Part shown: positions 6,222 through 10,662 of the stretch, one piece after another
Layout of the letters: each line of letters opens with the position of its first letter
Numbering within the stretch: the stretch's first letter is position 1
Translations under genes and position numbers: made by a program
The notes under the pieces: model-generated
What the model saw: the letters and a program-made list of their open reading frames with translations, nothing else
Told to the model about the DNA's origin: nothing
Database searches by the model: none
Source: Dialister sp.
GTDB taxonomy: Bacteria; Bacillota; Negativicutes; Veillonellales; Dialisteraceae
Assembly: GCA_022722495.1 (NCBI GenBank)
Contig: JAIJLI010000042.1
Coordinates: forward strand, 1-10,662
Length of the DNA: 10,662 nucleotides
Reading direction: 5' to 3'

Positions 6222-8839
6222 GACCTTTGAAGCTGACGATGCGTGCCTTCGGCCCCTATGCGGGGGAAGTGACGATCGATTTCGAAAAGCTGGATGGGCG
6301 GCATCTTTTCCTCATCTGTGGGCCGACGGGGGCGGGCAAGACCACGATCCTCGATGCCATGTGCTATGCGCTCTATGGGAAGACGTCAGGCGATCGGAGC
6401 GGCGCGCGTATGCGAAGCGACTATGCAGGACCGGATCAGAAGACGGAAGTCATTTTTGACTTCATGATCGGCGATAAGACGTATCGTGCCTGCCGCTCGC
6501 CTGAGCAGTTTATCGATAAGAAGCGAGGCAAGGGACAGACAAAGACAGCGATGCAGGCCTCGCTCTCGGAATTGGTCGACGGGAAGGAGATGTCGACGCT
6601 TCGCACGAATGTCGAGGCGGCGGCAGGGAAACTGATCGGGCTCAATGCGAATCAGTTCTGTCAGGTCATCCTCCTGCCGCAGGGGGATTTCCGAAAGCTC
6701 CTCGTCGCGAAGGCCGAAGAGCGAGAGGGCATCCTGAAGCAGCTTTTCAAGACGCAGCGCTTTTCGGATTTCCAGTACGAGCTGAAGGAGCGCGCCGATG
6801 CGCTGTACCGGAAGAAAAAGGAGCAGGAAACGGTGCTCGTGACCACATACCATACGGTCGGCGCACAGGATGCGGCGGAGCTCGCCCGCCTTGCTGCGGA
6901 GACGGAGCAGCAGCTCACGGATGCGAAGAAGGTACACGCGGAAACGGAAAGCGCGATGCAGGATTTCCGCAAGGTGTACAGCGAGGCCGCGCAGTTGAAT
7001 TCCCATTTTCAGGCACTGGACAAGGCAGAGAAGCAGCAGGCGTCGCTCCTTATGAAGGCTGAGGAAATCGAGTATAAAAAGCAGGATCTGGTCCGCATCC
7101 GCCGCGCGAAGGAGCTTGCGGCGTATTTTGATATGCTCGACAACATCATGGCAGAAGGAAAGGCGGCAAAGTCTGCGAGGGATACCGCCGAGGCAGAGCG
7201 AAATCGCTATGCGAAAGAAAAGGAGCAGCTGCTCGCCTTTGAAACGAAGCTCGAAGGCCAGCGCGCGGAGATGGAAAGGGCGAAGACAACCATCACGCAG
7301 TTGCAGGGTTGGGAGCCGAAGGCAAAGGAGTACGGCGCGGCGCGGCGCAATGTGGAGCGCTACACGCAGAAATACAAGGAAGCGGAAACAGAGCTTGCCA
7401 GATTGCAGGAAACGGAGAAGAAATGCCGCGGGGCGGCGGAAGCCACGCGCGAAGCGGCCGAAGACGTCCGGCGGCGCTACATCTTCGGTCAGGCGGCCAT
7501 TCTGGCGATCCAGCTCGAAGAGGGCGCGCCCTGTCCGGTCTGCGGCAGCGTGCATCATCCGCATCCAGCAGTTTCGAAGGAAAAATTGCCGACGGAAACT
7601 GAATTGAAAAAGGCACAGAAAGCAGCAGAAACGGCGACGAAAGACTACGAGAATGCCAGAAATTTGGCGGGCACCTATGCGGCGGGGGCATACGTCAGCG
7701 CCATCACCGAGATGGGGAATGCCCAGGCGAAGCTCGCAAGCCTCTCCGATCTGCCGGAAGCCTACCGCAGTCCCATTTTCCTTCGAAACGAAGTGAAGCG
7801 GCTGTTTGCGGCCGTGACGGCATGGGAAGAAGCCCTGAAAGCGCTGCAGGAGAAAAAAGAGCCGCTCCTTTCCGCATTGGGCGGCGCGGAGGCAAATTTC
7901 CAGAATGCCACGGCCCAGCGAGAAAAGCTGGCAGCCGACTATAAAGCGCAGTCGGATGCGCTGGATGAAAAAGCCAGGGGAGCCGGCTTTGCGGACCGCA
8001 ATGACTGCAAGGTCTGGTATGCTCGCGTCAAAGAAGAAGAGCGGATGGAGAAATCGATTTCCGACTACGAAACCGAGCTGAAAGCGACGGAGAAAACCAT
8101 CGCGGATGAGCGTCTCGTGACAGGCGATGCGAAACGCCCCGACATGGCCGCGCTCGGTCAGGAAGATAACCAGCTGCAGCACCGTCTCACTACGTCGGCG
8201 GGACAGAGCCGTTCGCTCGCTGACCAGCTGAAGAATCTGCAGAAAGTCGCGAAGGACACCGAAGCCATGGCGCAGGTGCTTGACGCGCTCTCTGAAGAAC
8301 TGTCTCTTGCGCAGGGGCTCTATGACCTCACCCGTGGCAGCCGCACGAAGATCACGCTCGAGCGCTATGTGCTGGGCGTTCTCTTGGATGAGGTCGCGGA
8401 GGCGGCAAATCACCGTCTCCTTGAAATGAGCCATCGCCGCTACTCGCTTCATCGCATGAAGGAGACGGGCGCAGCGAATAAGGGCGGCCTCTCTCTCGAG
8501 GTCTCTGACAGCTACACCGGCCGTTCGCGTCCGGCGAATACCCTCTCCGGCGGAGAGACCTTCCTCGCCTCCCTCTCACTCGCCCTGGGGCTTGCCGATG
8601 TCGTGCAGGCAAGGCAGGGCGGCGTACACCTCGATACCATGTTCATCGATGAAGGCTTCGGTACGCTGGATCCGGAAGCACTGAACAGCGCGATGAATAC
8701 ACTGATCGATCTGCAGAGCACCGGCCGTCTTGTCGGCATCATTTCCCATGTGCCTGAGCTCGAGGAGCGCATTGATGCCCGCCTCAAGGTCAGTCCGGCG
8801 GAGAAGGGAAGCCGCGCGGAGTTTGAAATCGTGGAGTAA
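6218..8839 (+). CDS. sbcC: Exonuclease SbcCD, ATPase subunit SbcC
   Basis: SbcC is the SMC/Rad50-like ATPase that clamps DNA and controls the SbcD nuclease. Domain order is clear: Walker A GPTGAGKT (35-42), Q-loop region QVILLPQGDF (149-158), a first coiled-coil arm (about 170-435), zinc hook CPVC (439-442), a return coiled-coil arm (about 470-760), ABC signature LSGGE (776-780), Walker B ending FIDE (809-812) with GFGTLD after it, and the H-loop histidine in ISH (844). The hook lies almost exactly in the middle of the 873 residues, so the arms are symmetric. The protein is shorter than E. coli SbcC (about 1050), which implies shorter arms with the ATPase head intact. The start codon overlaps the sbcD stop by 4 nt. 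No terminator is seen directly after the TAA. Confidence 0.97.
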   Translation: MRPLKLTMRAFGPYAGEVTIDFEKLDGRHLFLICGPTGAGKTTILDAMCYALYGKTSGDRSGARMRSDYAGPDQKTEVIFDFMIGDKTYRACRSPEQFIDKKRGKGQTKTAMQASLSELVDGKEMSTLRTNVEAAAGKLIGLNANQFCQVILLPQGDFRKLLVAKAEEREGILKQLFKTQRFSDFQYELKERADALYRKKKEQETVLVTTYHTVGAQDAAELARLAAETEQQLTDAKKVHAETESAMQDFRKVYSEAAQLNSHFQALDKAEKQQASLLMKAEEIEYKKQDLVRIRRAKELAAYFDMLDNIMAEGKAAKSARDTAEAERNRYAKEKEQLLAFETKLEGQRAEMERAKTTITQLQGWEPKAKEYGAARRNVERYTQKYKEAETELARLQETEKKCRGAAEATREAAEDVRRRYIFGQAAILAIQLEEGAPCPVCGSVHHPHPAVSKEKLPTETELKKAQKAAETATKDYENARNLAGTYAAGAYVSAITEMGNAQAKLASLSDLPEAYRSPIFLRNEVKRLFAAVTAWEEALKALQEKKEPLLSALGGAEANFQNATAQREKLAADYKAQSDALDEKARGAGFADRNDCKVWYARVKEEERMEKSISDYETELKATEKTIADERLVTGDAKRPDMAALGQEDNQLQHRLTTSAGQSRSLADQLKNLQKVAKDTEAMAQVLDALSEELSLAQGLYDLTRGSRTKITLERYVLGVLLDEVAEAANHRLLEMSHRRYSLHRMKETGAANKGGLSLEVSDSYTGRSRPANTLSGGETFLASLSLALGLADVVQARQGGVHLDTMFIDEGFGTLDPEALNSAMNTLIDLQSTGRLVGIISHVPELEERIDARLKVSPAEKGSRAEFEIVE

Positions 8840-8920
8840 AAATGGGTTCAAGTTGATGGGTTCAAGGTTAGCCCCTTGGGCGTGCTGCCCCTTGATTGTG
8901 AATGAAAGCTCTGCTCGAAT

Positions 8921-8949
8921 GAGAAATTAGAAATGAGAAATGAGAAATG
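8921..8949 (+). repeat. GAAATGA word run
   Basis: Three to four tandem copies of a 7-nt word (GAAATTA, GAAATGA, GAAATGA, GAAATGG) lead directly into the GC hairpin. A shorter version stands in the same position before the hairpin at 681. Confidence 0.75.
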
Positions 8950-8954
8950 GTGGT

Positions 8955-8982
8955 GCGGCGCATAAAAATATGGAAGCGCCGC
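8955..8982 (+). repeat. GC-hairpin repeat, copy 4
   Basis: The arms gcggcgc (8955-8961) and gcgccgc (8976-8982) are perfect complements around a 14-nt loop, ATAAAAATATGGAA. It is the cleanest of the four copies. No T run follows, so it is not a standard terminator. Confidence 0.8.
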
Positions 8983-9018
8983 AGAGGTTTGAAACTAGCG
9001 GGTTTCTCGTATCGCAAA

Positions 9019-9070
9019 CCTAATCCCTAGCCACTAATCCCTAGCTACCAGTCACTAGTCACCAGCCACT
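9019..9070 (-). repeat. CTAATCCCTAG / AGTCACTAG word run
   Basis: CTAATCCCTAGC-type and CAGTCACTAGTCACC-type words in loose tandem are the reverse complement of the run at 3143-3215. It flanks the reverse copy of the 158-bp element on one side. Confidence 0.8.
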
Positions 9071-9113
9071 CATCCCTGCCCTCAAACTTTTTGGGGTATC
9101 CCTTTCCCGTATC

Positions 9114-9433
9114 GTCACCCCGAGCACAGCCGAGGGATCTTTCTAGGGAAACACTGATTAAATCGTTGTCAGATTTTACTCTTGAAATTTTATACATGAC
9201 GAGGAATAACCTGACGCGAATAGCGAGCTATTTAAGGAAGGCTATGACGAAGTCATGTATAAAATTTCTTGTGGAATCCGACTCTGCGATTCAATCAGCG
9301 TTTCCCTAGCACTGCGGTCAGTATCGCATAGGCACAGGCAGGGAAACGACGTCTTGGTGCCACGTATTTCTGCTTTTACACATGCATTGTTTATCGGTCT
9401 GCAAGGAAGATTTCTCGCTTCGCTCGAAATGAC
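9114..9433 (-). repeat. 158-bp inverted-ended element, copy 2 (reverse orientation, interrupted)
   Basis: The ends are at 9114-9140 and 9408-9433. Removing the insert and one copy of the duplicated TA leaves 157 bp, which aligns with the reverse complement of 3241-3398 with one single-base gap and about 16 substitutions. The insert sits between GAGGGATCTTTC and GCACTGCGGTC, a join that is intact in copy 1. Confidence 0.85.
9146..9306. mobile_element. 161-bp MITE-like element with TA target duplication
   Basis: The outer 20 nt of each arm match at 18 of 20 positions as inverted repeats (left end gggaaacactgattaaatcg). After a diverged stretch the inner 17 nt (9184-9200 and 9252-9268) are perfect inverted repeats, so each arm is 55 nt. 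A central 51-nt segment contains the palindrome aatagcgagctatt (9219-9232). TA flanks both sides (9144-9145 and 9307-9308), as does the longer CTAG. The element has no gene, so it would depend on a transposase supplied elsewhere. A TA duplication fits IS630/mariner-type elements; CTAG or TA would also fit some IS5-family groups. Confidence 0.8.
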
Positions 9434-9462
9434 GATACGGGAGTCTGATGTCTTCTAGTTTT

Positions 9463-9540
9463 TTAGTCACCAGTCGTTCGAGACACCTAATCCCTAGCTA
9501 CTAATCCCTAGCCACTAGTCACCAGTCACTTCTAATCCCT
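9463..9540 (-). repeat. Second CTAATCCCTAG / TAGTCACCAG word run
   Basis: Same vocabulary and strand as 9019-9070, on the other side of the 158-bp element copy. It contains CTAATCCCTAGC(C/T)A twice and AGTCACCAGTC twice. Confidence 0.8.
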
Positions 9541-9549
9541 GACCAACCA

Positions 9550-9581
9550 AAAAGCAGGAACGAAAGAACGTTCCTGCTTTT
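9550..9581. terminator. 13-bp perfect hairpin, probable terminator closing the repeat island
   Basis: The arms aaaagcaggaacg (9550-9562) and cgttcctgctttt (9569-9581) are perfect complements around AAAGAA. The right side gives four T's then CT; the left side read on the minus strand gives five. It ends one nt before the -35 box of the next gene, so it would shield that promoter from readthrough from the sbcC side. Confidence 0.7.
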
Positions 9582-9582
9582 C

Positions 9583-9611
9583 TTGATGATCGAACGCTCA
9601 TTTGCTATACT
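9583..9611 (+). promoter_or_regulatory. Promoter of the ComK-like gene
   Basis: A -35 TTGATG (9583-9588) and a -10 TATACT (9606-9611) have an ideal 17-nt spacer and an extended -10 TG (9603-9604). The -10 lies 61 nt before the ATG. It is the best-formed promoter in the window. Confidence 0.7.
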
Positions 9612-9672
9612 TATGTTCAGGGAACAATATTTCCGAGAGAAGAGACGTTCGTGCTGAAAGAGAGGAAGCAGC

Positions 9673-10173
9673 ATGTGCAATATTGGAATGAGAGCGCTGG
9701 TGCCGGTGAAGCGCGGCGGCGTGGATGATACGTTGGCGATTCGGAATGACTGGGGACTGATCCACATGCCCTGCCCTGTCGAGACGGCGATGGGACGACT
9801 ATCACGCTCCTATGGCGAGTGCATGAGGACGCAGAGAAGGCTCTTCGGAAAAAGGCGTGGGACGGCTGTGAGATTCGGCGATGATGCGGACAGCCTTTTC
9901 GTCCAGCTAAAGCTTTCTGAGCAGGCGCCTGGGCTTGGCTATGTGCATCTCGGCTCTTTTCATGACATCTTCGTGGACTTGGACGGGAAATGCACGATTC
10001 GCTTTGATACGGAGCACTCCCTCCACACCTACTGGAACATCCAGACCGTAGAGAAGCATATCGCCAAGCTCACGCCCTTCATAGCGGAGCCCGTTTCGCT
10101 CCTGATCACCCATCCGAAGAGGATGGAAATGGAAAGACTCGCAGAGCTTCGGAAACGGATGATGGCGCTGTGA
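9673..10173 (+). CDS. Small protein, possible ComK-family competence transcription factor
   Basis: The 166-residue soluble protein has no signal peptide or membrane span. By eye it lines up with my memory of Bacillus ComK, the activator of competence genes. ALVP (residues 8-11) stands where ComK has AVLP. Asp26 and Pro35 keep the same spacing from it, and RLSRSYG (42-48) falls within one residue of ComK's RSCRFFG. A GKRRGT stretch resembles GRKAGT after a 6-residue insert. SLFVQLKLSEQAPGLGYVHL matches the FLFPTLSSTRPQCGWISH region in pattern. The later DLDGK-x-TIRF fits SNGK-x-MEL. The C-terminus is basic and helical in character. AGAGG (9661-9665) is 7 nt before the ATG. The gene is a single transcription unit with its own promoter and terminator. 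If the match is wrong it is a hypothetical protein. Confidence 0.5.
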   Translation: MCNIGMRALVPVKRGGVDDTLAIRNDWGLIHMPCPVETAMGRLSRSYGECMRTQRRLFGKRRGTAVRFGDDADSLFVQLKLSEQAPGLGYVHLGSFHDIFVDLDGKCTIRFDTEHSLHTYWNIQTVEKHIAKLTPFIAEPVSLLITHPKRMEMERLAELRKRMMAL

Positions 10174-10197
10174 GTGATATTTCATCCCGATCAGGTC

Positions 10198-10249
10198 AAA
10201 AAAAGAGATGGGGTCAAATGCAAAAGCATTTGGCTCCATCTCTTTTTTT
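10198..10249. terminator. Long bidirectional terminator between convergent genes
   Basis: A 24-bp stem (10198-10221 with 10226-10249) has an AAAA loop; all positions pair, two of them as G-T wobbles. It starts with seven A's and ends with seven T's, so it can act on both strands. It lies 25 nt after the ComK-like gene and faces the minus-strand gene ending at 10510. Confidence 0.92.
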
Positions 10250-10254
10250 GTTGA

Positions 10255-10302
10255 GACTAAGAGACTAAGAGACTAAGAGACTAAGAGACTAAGAAACTAA
10301 GA
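10255..10302 (+). repeat. 8-nt tandem repeat GACTAAGA, six units
   Basis: Five exact units (10255-10294) are followed by one with a single change (AACTAAGA). It begins 5 nt after the bidirectional terminator. AGTCT, the reverse complement of the AGACT across unit joins, is repeated irregularly at 10451-10501. Confidence 0.95.
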
Positions 10303-10380
10303 CACTAGTATTGCGTATTTCGATGAAGGGGACTTTCCATCGACATACAAATGCAGTCAGAATGAGCGTCATAGCGACTT

Positions 10381-10416
10381 GCTTCCCCCATCGGGGAGCT
10401 CCCCCGATGGGGAGCC
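10381..10416. repeat. GGGG-rich intergenic palindrome
   Basis: GCTTCCCCC and GGGGAGCC bracket an inner ATCGGGG/CCCCCGAT pair centred on AGCT. This gives one long hairpin with a single bulged C. It is similar in style, not in sequence, to the double hairpin at 4791-4838, and has no T run. Confidence 0.7.
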
Positions 10417-10509
10417 AAGAACGTTCTTCCGCTTAACTTAAGAGAGGCGAAGTCTAAAGTCTTCAAGTCTTAAAATCTGAAGTCTCCTAGTCTCCAAGTC
10501 TCCCGTTTC

Positions 10510-10662
10510 CTACACTCCGAGCTTCCTTTTCAGCGCGAGATACGCATCCGTATAGTACGGCGTGACCTGGGATTCTCTGAGGTCGTAGCCGTAGGGGCGC
10601 CGGCTCATGGCGAGGATCGGAGGGGTCTGGATGCGCTTGGCGACGGAGAAGCCGGAGAAGAG
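10510..10662 (-). CDS. C-terminal 50 residues of an unidentified protein (5' end outside window)
   Basis: The minus-strand frame is open from the window edge to a TAG at 10510-10512. The peptide includes FSVAKRIQTPPILAMSRR, then PYGYDLRESQVTPYYTD, and ends LKRKLGV. Codon use is GC-rich like the other genes here, and the stop lies just before repeat DNA, which supports a real gene end. The KR followed by PP and S-R-x-x-G-Y-D-x-R loosely recalls the C-terminus of glutamine-dependent NAD synthetases, but I do not assign it. It converges on the ComK-like gene and shares the terminator at 10198-10249. Confidence 0.65.
   Translation of the reverse strand, partial: LFSGFSVAKRIQTPPILAMSRRPYGYDLRESQVTPYYTDAYLALKRKLGV

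Larger units (their letters stand above)
8840..9545. other. 700-bp gene-free repeat island after sbcC
   Basis: No believable gene is present. In order: GGTTCAAG words (8844-8868), a GAAATGA run (8921-8949), a GC hairpin (8955-8982), a CTAATCCCTAG word run (9019-9070), a reverse copy of the 158-bp element (9114-9433) split by a MITE-like insert (9146-9306), and a second CTAATCCCTAG run (9463-9540). Confidence 0.85.
10250..10509. other. Gene-free gap between convergent genes, repeat-bearing
   Basis: It holds a GACTAAGA tandem run (10255-10302), a large GC hairpin (10381-10416), a 12-bp palindrome aagaacgttctt (10417-10428) and a run of six AGTCT words (10451-10501). No gene was seen. Confidence 0.75.

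Noticed and set aside
6386..8452. A 688-codon open frame on the minus strand opposite sbcC
   Set aside because: It lies wholly within a clear gene with all its motifs, lacks family motifs, and its product is rich in Arg, Leu and Phe as expected from reading GC-rich codons backwards. Similar shadows lie opposite the TRAP permease, the TAXI receptor and sbcD.
9091..9309. Short plus-strand frames across the MITE-like element (also 9255-9458)
   Set aside because: They run across the element ends and the host repeat, with no ribosome site and no protein resemblance.
10255..10302. CRISPR array
   Set aside because: The units are 8 nt and directly adjacent with no spacers; the other word runs also lack regular spacers and cas genes are absent.

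Overview
The window is about 10.7 kb of bacterial DNA. All identifiable genes point to a Bacillota (Firmicutes) genome, perhaps one of the diderm Negativicutes. This rests on strong AGGAGG ribosome sites, moderately GC-rich coding sequence, an M18 aminopeptidase, a TAXI-type TRAP transporter, sbcDC and a possible ComK-family regulator. The genus cannot be fixed from the sequence alone. No tRNA, rRNA, CRISPR array, prophage or transposase gene was seen.

Layout: (1) 1-583, the 3' end of an M18 aminopeptidase gene, closed by a terminator at 598-633. (2) 634-1080, a gene-free stretch made of short repeats. (3) 1164-3131, a fused TRAP transporter permease with its own promoter. (4) 3132-3580, a second repeat-filled gap. 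(5) 3649-4659, the matching TAXI substrate-binding lipoprotein, ended by a strong terminator at 4668-4694. (6) 4695-4981, a third repeat-bearing gap. (7) 5055-8839, sbcD and sbcC, overlapping by 4 nt in one operon. (8) 8840-9545, a 700-bp repeat island with a nested insertion. (9) 9673-10173, a small gene for a possible ComK-like transcription factor, with a good promoter and a long terminator. (10) 10250-10509, a fifth repeat-bearing gap. (11) 10510-10662, the 3' end of an unidentified minus-strand gene that converges on the ComK-like gene.

Gene functions: the permease and binding protein should form one uptake system for an organic anion, although a repeat island separates them and the usual order (binding protein first) is reversed. 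SbcD (nuclease) and SbcC (SMC-like ATPase with zinc hook) form one complex that processes DNA ends and hairpins. The ComK-like call is a by-eye alignment to a remembered sequence and needs a profile search.

The most unusual part is the non-coding DNA. Every gap of more than about 300 bp is built from a small set of modules: low-complexity word runs (TTCAGGG-like, GAAATGA, TGACTAG/GGGATTAG-like, GACTAAGA), a GCGGCGC hairpin, a 158-bp element with 27-bp imperfect inverted ends, a CCTTCCCC double hairpin, and a 161-bp MITE-like element. The two copies of the 158-bp element, in opposite orientation on either side of the TAXI-sbcDC block, differ by a clean 163-bp insertion. The window therefore contains both the filled and the empty site of a small mobile element.
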